DNA from: Candidatus Methanoperedentaceae archaeon HGW-Methanoperedenaceae-1
GTDB lineage: Archaea > Halobacteriota > Methanosarcinia > Methanosarcinales > Methanoperedenaceae
Assembly (NCBI GenBank): GCA_002839545.1
Contig: PGYG01000030.1
Span: forward strand, 1 to 32,502
DNA length: 32,502 nucleotides
Direction: 5' to 3'
The translations under genes were made by a program, and so were the position numbers. Of the stretch, positions 1-8,457 are shown piece by piece; within the stretch, counting starts at the first letter, position 1, and every line of letters starts with the position of its first letter. The notes beneath the pieces are model-generated. The model was not told the DNA's origin and ran no database searches. It was given only the letters and a program-made list of their open reading frames with translations.

Positions 1-52
1 ACTGCATCATAAAAACCACGAAAATTCATCCTTTCCAGCCTACTGACAAAAC

Positions 53-1528
53 ATGTTCAAATTAAACACCTTTTTCTCACGCATCATGTCCATCGAGCCA
101 ATACGGCGGCAGAGTATAGTGTCGCTTATCTGGCAGATCGCATTTACTTTCATAGGATTTTTGAGTACGATGTATTTTGCGCATGCGGTGGGTGCAGGTG
201 TTCTTGGTGCGTATTTCCTGTTCATAGCATATTTCGGCATCATAGGTCTTATGACTGACGGCGGTTTTGGTGGTGCTGCGATCAAGCGCATAAGTGAAGG
301 AGAAGAACCTGATGCATATTTCAGTGCATTTGTTGTACTGCGCTCTGTGTTCGTGACAGTGGTTATAACGGCACTGATTGCATTTCACAGATATTTTGTC
401 GATATTGATAGTGCTGGAACATTTAGTTGGCTTTTGGCGGCATTGGTCGTGTCACTATTGCAGGGAGCAGTTTCAAGCGGTATCGCCGGATGCGGTAAAA
501 TGGGGATAGGTGCAACGGCAAGTTTTATTGATAACGTTTCACGCATTATTATTCAGGTCGTTGCGGTATTCTTAGGTTATGGTGTTGCAGGATTGGCTGG
601 AGGCTTTGTTGTGGGGGCACTTGTTGGAGCCGTCATACAACTGCGTTTTTTCGAACTGCATTTTGTGCGTTTTGGTTGGAGTCACCTGAAAAGTTTATCT
701 TCATTCTCGTTCTGGTCATTTCTGATTTCTGGTGGAAGCCTTGTCTTCATGAATTCTGATGCGGTGATGATCGGGTATTTCCTGAATAATGCTGATGTGG
801 GAGTGTACCGGGTAATATTCCAGTTTACCTCACTTGCAGCATTTACCACTACCGCACTTCGCGGAACATTGTGGCCAAGAGTCAGCCGATGGAATCAGAT
901 TAGCGAAACTGGGCTTATAGAAGAGTCACTATCCCGTGCATTCACCTATTCACTCATACTGGCATTACCATTGTTTGTTGGTGGCGCTTTGCTTGGTGAT
1001 AAATTACTTTACTTTTTCTACGGCGCAGATTTTGTAAGTTATACGACACTTCTGTTATTGTTTACGGTACAAATTATAAACATTTTCCAGTACTTTTATA
1101 CCACATATCTAAGTGCAATGAACCAGTTAAAGGATTTGTTCAAGATCACGGTTGCGGCAGTTGTTGCTAATATTGCACTTAATGCGGCGTTAATTCCTGT
1201 TATGGGCATATCGGGAGCAGCGGTTGCGACTTTGGTAACTATGAGTCTGAATACTGTTCTTGCAAAGCGTGTTCTTGCACGAAAGATTACTCTTCGGTTG
1301 GATCGTAGCAGTTTGGTGAATATTTGTAAAGCTTCTATTGCTATGGGAATTGTTGTAGGCGGATATCGGATGCTTATACCACTATCCAATGTGTGGCTGG
1401 CACTGGTTCCGGTTGTGCTTGGCGGAGCAATATATGGAATTCTTATATTGAAATTAGATAGGAAGATTTATGAAGAGTTGAAGGGAATTGTGTTACAGAT
1501 GAATGTAGTATGGCCGGAATGGTTATGA
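53..1528 (+). CDS. Wzx-type polysaccharide flippase (MATE/MVF superfamily)
   Basis: This 491-residue protein is almost entirely hydrophobic, with about 12-14 predicted membrane segments. The first begins near residue 23 with the sequence SLIWQIAFTFIGFLSTMYFA. Length and pattern fit the polysaccharide biosynthesis (Wzx/RfbX) family, which flips lipid-linked oligosaccharides across the cytoplasmic membrane. The paired six-helix layout is suggested by an AlaGly-rich segment in the C-terminal half (NIALNAALIPVMGISGAAVATLV). It is the first gene of a same-strand glycan locus and is followed after 46 bp by the nucleotide-sugar genes. The chosen ATG at 53 gives a short hydrophilic N-terminus before the first helix. 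In this context the substrate would be the glycan later transferred by AglB, which is inference. The family assignment is confident, the substrate is not. Confidence 0.88.
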   Translation: MFKLNTFFSRIMSIEPIRRQSIVSLIWQIAFTFIGFLSTMYFAHAVGAGVLGAYFLFIAYFGIIGLMTDGGFGGAAIKRISEGEEPDAYFSAFVVLRSVFVTVVITALIAFHRYFVDIDSAGTFSWLLAALVVSLLQGAVSSGIAGCGKMGIGATASFIDNVSRIIIQVVAVFLGYGVAGLAGGFVVGALVGAVIQLRFFELHFVRFGWSHLKSLSSFSFWSFLISGGSLVFMNSDAVMIGYFLNNADVGVYRVIFQFTSLAAFTTTALRGTLWPRVSRWNQISETGLIEESLSRAFTYSLILALPLFVGGALLGDKLLYFFYGADFVSYTTLLLLFTVQIINIFQYFYTTYLSAMNQLKDLFKITVAAVVANIALNAALIPVMGISGAAVATLVTMSLNTVLAKRVLARKITLRLDRSSLVNICKASIAMGIVVGGYRMLIPLSNVWLALVPVVLGGAIYGILILKLDRKIYEELKGIVLQMNVVWPEWL

Positions 1529-1574
1529 GTACTGAACAAAAAACATATGATTGCGGAATTAGAAGTGGTTTAAA

Positions 1575-2360
1575 ATGAAAGTAGTAATACTCTGCGGCGG
1601 AAAAGGCACACGTATGCGAGAAGAAACTGAGTACAAGCCGAAACCATTAGTGGAAGTTGGCGGTATGCCAATACTCTGGCATATAATGAAGATATACAGT
1701 CATTATGGTTTCAATGATTTTGTGTTATGTCTTGGTTATAAAGGAAATATGATAAAGGAGTATTTCTTAAATTTTGAATGGTTTACCAATGACTTCACAT
1801 TGCATATGGGTAATGGAAAGGGAAAAATAACAACTCATGCTCACTCCATGGAACACTGGAATATTACTTTTGCTGACACAGGCGAGGATACAGATACAGG
1901 GGGCAGGGTGAAGAAAATTGAAAAATATATCGATGACGATACCTTTTTCTTAACTTACGGTGATGGGGTGGCAGATGTCAATATCTCAAACCTATTGGAA
2001 TTTCATAGATCAAAAGGTAAAATCGCTACTGTGACGGGGGCAAAACCAACATCACGTTTCGGTGTTCTTAATGTGGATGAATTCGGAATTGCAAAATCCT
2101 TTGCAGAAAAACCTGCTACAGACGGTCTAATAAATGGTGGATTTGGTGTATTTGATCGTGAAATATTTAACTATCTGACTGAAGAATCGAATTTCGAGAG
2201 GGATGCTTTGCAAAAACTGGCGAAAAAAGGAGATGTTGCTGTTTATCGACACGATGGATTCTGGCAATGTATGGATACATATAAGGAAGTTGAAGAATTT
2301 AACAAGCAATGGAACTTAAATAATAGACCATGGGTTGTCTGGAAAAATGATGACATTTAA
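1575..2360 (+). CDS. rfbF: Glucose-1-phosphate cytidylyltransferase
   Basis: The protein makes CDP-D-glucose from CTP and glucose-1-phosphate, the first step of CDP-6-deoxyhexose synthesis. The 261-residue length is that of RfbF. The nucleotidyltransferase signature [11 protein letters not shown] lies at residues 8-18 and is followed by [10 protein letters not shown]. The MREET..KPKP form is typical of the cytidylyl enzyme rather than thymidylyl RmlA. Further family blocks are [14 protein letters not shown] and [11 protein letters not shown], which carry metal- and sugar-binding residues. The gene overlaps the next one, rfbG, by 14 bp if that starts at 2347, implying translational coupling. 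It is predicted to be a soluble cytoplasmic enzyme. Identification is strong. Confidence 0.95.
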   Translation: MKVVILCGGKGTRMREETEYKPKPLVEVGGMPILWHIMKIYSHYGFNDFVLCLGYKGNMIKEYFLNFEWFTNDFTLHMGNGKGKITTHAHSMEHWNITFADTGEDTDTGGRVKKIEKYIDDDTFFLTYGDGVADVNISNLLEFHRSKGKIATVTGAKPTSRFGVLNVDEFGIAKSFAEKPATDGLINGGFGVFDREIFNYLTEESNFERDALQKLAKKGDVAVYRHDGFWQCMDTYKEVEEFNKQWNLNNRPWVVWKNDDI

Positions 2361-3333
2361 TTGGAAGGATAAGAATGTTTTTATTACCGGTGCAACTGGA
2401 TTGGTTGGTTCATGGCTGACCAAGTTCCTGGTTGACGAAGGTGCCAATGTTGTTGCATTAGTCCGTGATATCGTTCCAAAATCAATATTATGGAGTAGCT
2501 CAAATGAGTTTGACTATATCAAAAACAGTTTAACAGTAGTTAATGGTGAACTTGAAGATTATCTGCTGCTTGAAAGAACGCTTAATGAATATGAAATAGA
2601 GGTTGTATTTCATTTAGGTGCTCAAACGATTGTCGGGATAGCTAACCGCAATCCATTGTCCACATTTGAATCGAATGTGAGAGGGACGTATAATTTATTG
2701 GAAGCCTGTCGAAGGTCAACGCTTATAAAAGCCGTAGTTATTGCCTCAAGTGATAAAGCATATGGCGAGCAGGAGCAATTACCATACGATGAGACAACAC
2801 CACTGCAGGGCACACATCCATATGATGTTTCTAAAAGTTGTGCTGATCTAATTGCATACACTTATTATAATACGTTCAAGTTGCCTGTTTGTGTCACCAG
2901 GTGCGGTAATTTTTATGGGCCAGGGGATCTTAATTATAACAGGATCATTCCGGGAACTATTCGTTCGTTGCTGAATAATGAGAGTCCGATTATCCGTAGT
3001 GATGGAAAATTCATTCGTGATTATTTCTATGTGAAAGATGGAGCATTTGCATACATGCTCCTTGCGGAAAAAATGATTGTAGATGCATCAATCCACGGAG
3101 AGGCATATAATTTTAGTAATGAAATCCAGGTGAATGTTTTGGATTTGGTTGATAAGATTATCGATCTAATGGAAGTTGATGTTGAACCAGCGATATTGAA
3201 CCAGGCTCAGCATGAGATTAGAAACCAATATCTATCTGCAAAAAAAGCTAAAGATCAACTTGGGTGGAGTGCAAAATATACTCTGGATTCTTCCCTGGAA
3301 GAAACGATTGAATGGTATAGAAACCTAAAATGA
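2347..3333 (+). CDS. rfbG: CDP-glucose 4,6-dehydratase
   Basis: This extended short-chain dehydrogenase converts CDP-glucose to CDP-4-keto-6-deoxyglucose. Counting from the ATG at 2347 it has 328 residues, with the NAD-binding motif GATGLVG at 15-21, the SSDKAYG block including D136 and K137, and the catalytic pair Y159/K163 in PYDVSK. The SDK-x-YG and PYDVSKS signatures separate RfbG from dTDP-glucose dehydratase RmlB. The frame extends upstream to a TTG at 2335, but ATG at 2347 (or 2350) gives a normal N-terminus and still overlaps rfbF. The stop overlaps the next reading frame by a few bases. The rfbF-rfbG pair commits this block to CDP sugars. Confidence 0.94.
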   Translation: MMTFNWKDKNVFITGATGLVGSWLTKFLVDEGANVVALVRDIVPKSILWSSSNEFDYIKNSLTVVNGELEDYLLLERTLNEYEIEVVFHLGAQTIVGIANRNPLSTFESNVRGTYNLLEACRRSTLIKAVVIASSDKAYGEQEQLPYDETTPLQGTHPYDVSKSCADLIAYTYYNTFKLPVCVTRCGNFYGPGDLNYNRIIPGTIRSLLNNESPIIRSDGKFIRDYFYVKDGAFAYMLLAEKMIVDASIHGEAYNFSNEIQVNVLDLVDKIIDLMEVDVEPAILNQAQHEIRNQYLSAKKAKDQLGWSAKYTLDSSLEETIEWYRNLK

Positions 3334-3344
3334 GGGGTGATGAT

Positions 3345-4565
3345 ATGCAATGCAGATTTTGTGATAATACAAATGTAAAACGATTTCTTGAATTGGGAGA
3401 AATGCCTCTTGCAAATGCTTTCTTGACTGGGGATGAGGTCAATGACATCAAGGAACCGAGATTTCCGCTTGACGTTTTTTTCTGTGACGATTGTGGGCTG
3501 GTTCAAATAGGTCATGTAGTCCCTCCACAAGATATATTTAAAGATTATATTTATTTTTCATCAACATCAGATGCAGTCCATAAGCATGCACAATATCTGG
3601 CACAAAGCTTTAAGGAACGGTTTAAATTGCATGATGGATCATTCGTTGTTGAGGTTGCAAGCAATGATGGTTGTGTGCTTAATTATTTTAAGAATTTGAA
3701 TGTGAATATACTGGGGGTAGAGCCCGCTGAAAATATAGCAAAGGTGGCAGTGGATTCTGGGATTGAAACATACATTGATTTTTTCAATGAGGATAATGCC
3801 AGGACCATTAAAGAAAAGTATGGTAGTGCGGATGTGATCCTTGCCCGTCATGTATTTGCCCATGTTCCTGAGATCCATAGTTTCATGCGGGGACTTAAAT
3901 TACTATTAAGTACGAATGGAGTCATTGCAATTGAAGCTCCTTATCTGGTGGATTTTATTGAAAAAGCAGAGTTTGATACAATTTATCATGAACACTTATC
4001 ATATCTGTCTTTACGTCCAATGTCAAAGTTATTTAAAAAATACGGCATGGAGATTTTCGATGTTGAACATTTTGATATACATGGGGGTTCGCTCATCTAT
4101 TTTATAAGCAACGAGGGAACCCATAAAGTGAGCCCGAAAGTAGGGCAATATGTTGAGAATGAGATACAAAAGGGCTTTGATGATGTTGATATTTATTATG
4201 ATTTTGCAGGCAAGACATCACATATCAAGACGAAACTCATGGAGCTATTACAACAATTAAAACATGATGGACATTCCATAGCTGCTTATGGGGCACCTGC
4301 AAAAGGCAATACACTGTTGAATTATTGTGGAATCTCAACCGACATTGTTGATTATATAGTGGATAAGAGCAAGTATAAACAGGGTCTGTATACCCCTGGA
4401 ACGCATATCCCGGTCTACAGTACAGAGAGACTGCTTGAGGATATGCCTGATTATACGTTACTCCTGGCATGGAATTTTGCAGATGAAATTTTAGGGCAGC
4501 AAAAATTGTATCGTGAAAAAGGTGGAAAGTTTATTATTCCAATCCCTGACATTAAAGTGGTATAG
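3345..4565 (+). CDS. Zinc-finger SAM-dependent sugar C-methyltransferase
   Basis: The layout is that of NDP-hexose C-methyltransferases such as TylC3-type enzymes. An N-terminal zinc-binding module has C3 and C6 followed by a second CDDC pair. A class I SAM domain has motif I EVASNDG at residues 103-109. A C-terminal Rossmann-like domain contains AYGAPAKGNTLLNYC near residue 314. The family transfers a methyl group to a carbon next to the 4-keto group of an activated deoxysugar. I prefer the ATG at 3345 over 3330 because GGGGTGAT sits just upstream and the zinc-finger protein then begins MQCRFCDN. The gene lies directly after rfbG, whose 4-keto product is the expected kind of substrate. The carbon methylated (probably C3) is inference. 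Confidence 0.85.
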   Translation: MQCRFCDNTNVKRFLELGEMPLANAFLTGDEVNDIKEPRFPLDVFFCDDCGLVQIGHVVPPQDIFKDYIYFSSTSDAVHKHAQYLAQSFKERFKLHDGSFVVEVASNDGCVLNYFKNLNVNILGVEPAENIAKVAVDSGIETYIDFFNEDNARTIKEKYGSADVILARHVFAHVPEIHSFMRGLKLLLSTNGVIAIEAPYLVDFIEKAEFDTIYHEHLSYLSLRPMSKLFKKYGMEIFDVEHFDIHGGSLIYFISNEGTHKVSPKVGQYVENEIQKGFDDVDIYYDFAGKTSHIKTKLMELLQQLKHDGHSIAAYGAPAKGNTLLNYCGISTDIVDYIVDKSKYKQGLYTPGTHIPVYSTERLLEDMPDYTLLLAWNFADEILGQQKLYREKGGKFIIPIPDIKVV

Positions 4566-5093
4566 ATGAAATTTACAGAAACACGGCTAAAAGGAGCATT
4601 GATCATTGAACCTGAGCGTTTGGAAGATGAGCGTGGTTTCTTTGCACGTACTTTTTGCCAAAAGGAGTTTGAGGCTCATGGTATGAATCCCAGAATAGTC
4701 CAGTGTAACATTTCGTATAACAAACATAAAGGAACCTTACGAGGTATGCATTATCAGGTTGCACCCATGGCTGAAGCCAAATTAGTGAGCTGCACCAAAG
4801 GAGCTATCTATGATGTTATTATAGACCTGCGTCCCGAATCGCCCACTTACTGCCAGTGGTTGGCAGAGGAACTTAATGCTGAAAACCGCAAAATGATCTA
4901 TATTCCAGACGGTTTTGCACATGGATTCCAGTCTATTGAAGATGAAACAGAGGTCTTTTATCAGATGTCCGAATTCTACTCTCCTGAACATGCACGAGGG
5001 GTGCGATGGGACGATCCGGTGTTTGGAATTGAATGGCCTTTGAATTCGAAGATAATTTCTGAAAAAGATATGAACTACCCTTTAATAAGTTAA
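4566..5093 (+). CDS. rfbC: RmlC-family NDP-4-keto-6-deoxysugar 3,5-epimerase
   Basis: This 175-residue cupin matches dTDP-4-dehydrorhamnose 3,5-epimerase in length and landmarks: ERGFF near the start, the LRGMHYQ block with the catalytic histidine, a conserved lysine in AEAKLVSC, IPDGFAHGF, and the terminal WDDPVFGIEWP segment. It begins on the base after the methyltransferase stop, so it belongs to the CDP-sugar block. It may act on the CDP-linked, possibly C-methylated 4-keto sugar, as 5- or 3,5-epimerase. Alternatively it could complete dTDP-rhamnose synthesis with the rmlA and rmlB homologues 15 kb downstream. Family certain, natural substrate uncertain. Confidence 0.9.
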   Translation: MKFTETRLKGALIIEPERLEDERGFFARTFCQKEFEAHGMNPRIVQCNISYNKHKGTLRGMHYQVAPMAEAKLVSCTKGAIYDVIIDLRPESPTYCQWLAEELNAENRKMIYIPDGFAHGFQSIEDETEVFYQMSEFYSPEHARGVRWDDPVFGIEWPLNSKIISEKDMNYPLIS

Positions 5094-5123
5094 ATAAATC
5101 TAATGTGGTATGTGGGACATAGA

Positions 5124-5987
5124 ATGAAAATTTTAATTATTGGCAAGACAGGACAATTAGGAAGTGCATTGTTAAAAGATGCACTCGCATTAGGACACGA
5201 TGTTCTTGCCCCTTCCAGACAAGAACTTGATATTTTAAATGAAGAGTCGTTCTTGAAAGCAATGATGCACTATAAGCCAGAAGTTGTTATTAATACCGCT
5301 GCATTTCATAATGTACCATTGTGCGAAGTGGAGCCTATAAAAGCATTCCAATCAAATTGCATAGCAGTAAAAAAAATGGCTGAAATATCACATGAATTTG
5401 GTGCCTGGTTTGTTTCTTTTAGTACAGATTACGTGTTCAGTGGTGCGAAACAAATACCATATATTGAATCCGACACACCTGGTCCACTTCAAATGTATGG
5501 TTTATCAAAATTGGCTGGCGAATATGCTGCTCTTTCGTATAATAAATCAATTATTATCAGGACATGTGGATTGTATGGAATACAAGGTGCCACATCCAAA
5601 GGTGGCAATTTTGTAGATAATCGAATTAAAGATTCAAAACAGAATAATAGAATCGAGATTGGCAATGACCAAACAATAAGCCCGACTTATGCAGGAGATC
5701 TGAGTAAAGCTGTCTTGCAGCTGATTGCTCACCCATCCAAAGAATCGGGCATATATCATTTAGTTAACGAAGGATATTGCACATGGTATGAATTTACTAA
5801 GGAAATCTTTAAGATTTTAGACATTGGTGTTGAACTTGTGCCAGTGGATCGTGGTGGTAAAACGGATAAGATGAGAAGACCACGGTTTTCAGCTTTGAAA
5901 AACGAAAAGGGTGCTAAGATGGAAATAGATTTACCTAATTGGAAGGATGCTCTTAGTAGGTATTTAAATATGAAATATAATATGTGA
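5124..5987 (+). CDS. rfbD: RmlD-family NDP-4-dehydrosugar reductase
   Basis: This short-chain dehydrogenase of about 287 residues starts MKILIIGKTGQLG, the RmlD nucleotide-binding motif. It has STDYVFSG and the catalytic YGLSK, followed by AGEYAA and RTCGLYG. The family reduces the 4-keto group of the epimerised NDP-sugar with NAD(P)H, usually ending a 6-deoxyhexose pathway. The frame extends to an ATG at 5103, but the start at 5124 gives the canonical N-terminus. The segment AAFHNVPLCEVEP replaces the more common AAYTAVDKAE, a variant I associate with divergent members. Its place after the epimerase suggests it completes the CDP-sugar route, with dTDP-rhamnose as the alternative. Confidence 0.88.
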   Translation: MKILIIGKTGQLGSALLKDALALGHDVLAPSRQELDILNEESFLKAMMHYKPEVVINTAAFHNVPLCEVEPIKAFQSNCIAVKKMAEISHEFGAWFVSFSTDYVFSGAKQIPYIESDTPGPLQMYGLSKLAGEYAALSYNKSIIIRTCGLYGIQGATSKGGNFVDNRIKDSKQNNRIEIGNDQTISPTYAGDLSKAVLQLIAHPSKESGIYHLVNEGYCTWYEFTKEIFKILDIGVELVPVDRGGKTDKMRRPRFSALKNEKGAKMEIDLPNWKDALSRYLNMKYNM

Positions 5988-6035
5988 GTAATTTAGGGTT
6001 GCAAGATAAATGAAAACCGGTTTTTAGAGGGTAAA

Positions 6036-7043
6036 ATGAAAGCAAAAATCAAACCAAGAATAGACTTAGAAAACAGAACGAAGCTTGAGACCGTCATACC
6101 ACTTAGCGTCCCGTTTATAGTCTTTGTAGATCCTTCTGATTCATGTAATTTTAAATGCAAATTTTGTCCCTCTGGTGATAGGGAATTAATGAAGGAAGTC
6201 GGCAGAAGTCTTAGATACATGGATTTCGACCTTTACAAAAAAATAATAGATGACATTTGTGAATTTGAAAAACCCATCAAAGTTTTGAGACTTTACAAAG
6301 ATGGGGAGCCTTTGTTAAATCCGAGATTTGCAGAGATGATCCAGTATGCAAAAGGAAAAAATTGTTCCGAGAGAATCGACACTACAACAAATGCATCGCT
6401 ACTCAATCCCAAAAGAAACCTTGAAATTATTGAAGCGGGATTAGACAGAATTAATATCTCTATAGAAGGTATTAACGAAAAACAATATTTAGATTTTGCT
6501 AGTTATAAGATTGATTTTGAAAAACTCGTAGGAAATATTCGCCATTTTTATGAACACAAAAAAGACTGCGAAATGATCATAAAGATTAATGGTGATACGA
6601 TATCGGAAGATGACAAGACTAAATTTTACGAGATATTTGGAGATATAGCTGATGGTGTGTATATTGAGCACACTATGTCGTGCTGGCCTGAGTTTGAGCT
6701 AAAAGAAGTCGAAGTCAATAAAGAGGTTGGGATATATGGTCAAAAGATAAAAGAAGTTCAAGTCTGTCCTTATATATTCTATTCTTTTTCAATCAATTCG
6801 GATGGTTCGGCAAGTGCATGTTTTCTTGACTGGTCTAGAAAACTTATCATAGGTGATGCGAAAAGCGAAAGTATAAAAGATATATGGCATGGAGAAAAGC
6901 TCTTAAACTTACAGAAGATGTTTCTGAATAAAAAAAGAAAAGAACATCCAGTGTGTTGCAATTGCGGTCAGATGTCGCACGGGTTGCCCGATGACATTGA
7001 CGGCTATGCGGAGATGTTATTAGATCGTTTGGAGAAAAAATGA
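6036..7043 (+). CDS. Radical SAM/SPASM domain protein
   Basis: The 335-residue protein has the radical SAM cluster motif C37-x3-C41-x2-C44 in DSCNFKCKFC. A C-terminal SPASM-like region has C244, C262 and a closing group C307, C308 and C310, expected to bind an additional iron-sulfur cluster. SPASM enzymes modify peptides, proteins or sugars by radical chemistry; in surface-glycan loci their substrates are mostly unknown. A Shine-Dalgarno GAGGGT at 6027-6032 supports the ATG at 6036. It lies between the CDP-sugar genes and a GT4 transferase. Its stop overlaps the start of a 43-codon ORF whose product resembles this protein's own C-terminus. Function beyond the family cannot be read from sequence. 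Confidence 0.87.
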   Translation: MKAKIKPRIDLENRTKLETVIPLSVPFIVFVDPSDSCNFKCKFCPSGDRELMKEVGRSLRYMDFDLYKKIIDDICEFEKPIKVLRLYKDGEPLLNPRFAEMIQYAKGKNCSERIDTTTNASLLNPKRNLEIIEAGLDRINISIEGINEKQYLDFASYKIDFEKLVGNIRHFYEHKKDCEMIIKINGDTISEDDKTKFYEIFGDIADGVYIEHTMSCWPEFELKEVEVNKEVGIYGQKIKEVQVCPYIFYSFSINSDGSASACFLDWSRKLIIGDAKSESIKDIWHGEKLLNLQKMFLNKKRKEHPVCCNCGQMSHGLPDDIDGYAEMLLDRLEKK

Positions 7044-7171
7044 AACGAAGGAAAAACGCTGTGTGCGGACAATGCAGCCAGCTTTCACATTGTTCGTCAG
7101 ACAACATCGATCCATATGTCGATGAATTAGCTGAGCGGTTACTGGCATCGCGTCAAAGGAGAATTGGATAA
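7040..7171 (+). CDS. 43-residue ORF repeating the SPASM C-terminal tail
   Basis: This small frame starts at an ATG overlapping the stop of the radical SAM gene (ATGA), and its TAA overlaps the ATG of the next gene, so it sits exactly between two real genes. Its product, starting MKRRKNAVCGQCSQLSH, aligns with the last part of the preceding protein: the shared pattern is V-C-x2-C-x-Q-x-S-H-x3-D-x-I-D-x-Y-x5-L-x2-R-L, about 13 identities in 28 positions. The preceding protein has VCCNCGQMSH followed by the same helix. It may be a translated mini-protein or the remaining 3' end of a second radical SAM gene after deletion. The homology is visible; expression is not known. Confidence 0.6.
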   Translation: MKRRKNAVCGQCSQLSHCSSDNIDPYVDELAERLLASRQRRIG

Positions 7172-8457
7172 TGCAGGTATTGCATATTACTGCGCACCTT
7201 GGCGGTGGAGTAGGAAAGGTTCTGAGCGGACTTGTTGCGCAAGCGAGTATATCAAACTCAGGGATTAAGCATCTTATAGTTTGTCTTGAAGAGCCTGAAA
7301 AAAACCAATTCGTTGATAAAGTTCGCGAATATGGTGGTGAAGTCATTGTATGCCCGAGCATGGATATGCTCGAAAAGATAATAGAAGATTCAGACATCGT
7401 TCAGTTGGAGTGGTGGAACCATCCTGCAACGATCAAATATCTCTGTTCCTTGTCAATCCCGCCTATTCGACTCCTTACCTGGAGTCATGTGTCTGGCCTG
7501 CATACCCCTATTATTCCTAAAAAACTAATTTTGGCATCACATGTGTTTCTTTTCACATCCCAATGCTCGTTTGAAAGCAAAGAGGTAATGAGTCTGCCCC
7601 CCGAGTTTGAAGATCGGCTAGGTGTCGTATCCAGTAGTGGAGGATTTCCAGGATTGCCTGAGAGGAGGGACGGAATAAATGAGAGTGTTTCGGTTGGATA
7701 TTTCGGGAGCCTGAATTTTGCAAAACTTCATCCTCGTTATATTGACTATCTGGCAGCAGTAGAGATCCCTGGATTCAAAGTAAAGATCATTGGAGACTTG
7801 CACAATCAAGATACTCTGAATCAACAGTGTGATGCCATAGGTAAGACAGGAATACTTGAGTTCGCAGGATTTGTGCCAGATATAGCATCTGAACTTGCCA
7901 CAATCAATGTGCTTGCTTATCTTCTGAACCCAGAACATTATGGGACAACAGAAAACGCTCTCCTTGAGGCGATGGCGATGGGGGTAGTGCCTGTTGTATT
8001 AGATAATCCGGCAGAGCGCCAGATCATTGATGATCACAGTACAGGATTGATAGTCCACTCGCCAGACGAATTCGCTGATGCGATTCAATGGCTATCAGAA
8101 AATCCTGATGAGCGGCAAAGACTCGGAATCCAGGCCGCTAAGTCAGTTCGAGAGAGATTTTCCGCAGAAAAAATGGAAGCATCTCTTAATGAGTATTATC
8201 GAAAAACCATGTCAATGGAAAAAAGAACGATTGATTTCTCTGAGATTTTTGGTATCGATCCTGCTGAATGGTTCCTTTCATGTCAAGATGACAAAAGCAT
8301 TTTTATTGAAGATGGTAGTATTGAACTGGATGATGACACTATCGTTAGCTATGGACTGTTTGAAAAAAGCAAAGGATCGGTATTTCATTTCAGTGAGTAT
8401 TTTCCGGATAATTTGGAGTTGAAGTTATGGGCGAAAAATTTGAAATTGCTACAGTGA
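7171..8457 (+). CDS. GT4-family glycosyltransferase with C-terminal extension
   Basis: This 428-residue GT-B fold transferase begins with an N-terminal Rossmann-type start (HITAHLGGGVGKVLSGLV). It carries the family-4 donor-site segment HYGTTENALLEAMAMG with E261 and E266, followed by VVPVVLDNPAERQII. After the GT domain ends near residue 345 there is an extension of about 80 residues containing acidic segments, unlike compact GT4 enzymes and of unknown role. It starts on the TAA of the preceding mini-ORF, and its end overlaps the following FkbM gene by 31 bp, so the three are probably translated from one message. Donor and acceptor sugars cannot be predicted. Confidence 0.85.
   Translation: MQVLHITAHLGGGVGKVLSGLVAQASISNSGIKHLIVCLEEPEKNQFVDKVREYGGEVIVCPSMDMLEKIIEDSDIVQLEWWNHPATIKYLCSLSIPPIRLLTWSHVSGLHTPIIPKKLILASHVFLFTSQCSFESKEVMSLPPEFEDRLGVVSSSGGFPGLPERRDGINESVSVGYFGSLNFAKLHPRYIDYLAAVEIPGFKVKIIGDLHNQDTLNQQCDAIGKTGILEFAGFVPDIASELATINVLAYLLNPEHYGTTENALLEAMAMGVVPVVLDNPAERQIIDDHSTGLIVHSPDEFADAIQWLSENPDERQRLGIQAAKSVRERFSAEKMEASLNEYYRKTMSMEKRTIDFSEIFGIDPAEWFLSCQDDKSIFIEDGSIELDDDTIVSYGLFEKSKGSVFHFSEYFPDNLELKLWAKNLKLLQ

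Noticed and set aside
1-52. Search for a promoter before the flippase gene
   Set aside because: Only 52 bp are available, with no convincing TATA box or ribosome-binding site; the operon may start outside the window.
7020-7397. A 125-codon minus-strand open frame
   Set aside because: It is antisense to the mini-ORF and GT4 gene, which have homology and correct overlaps.
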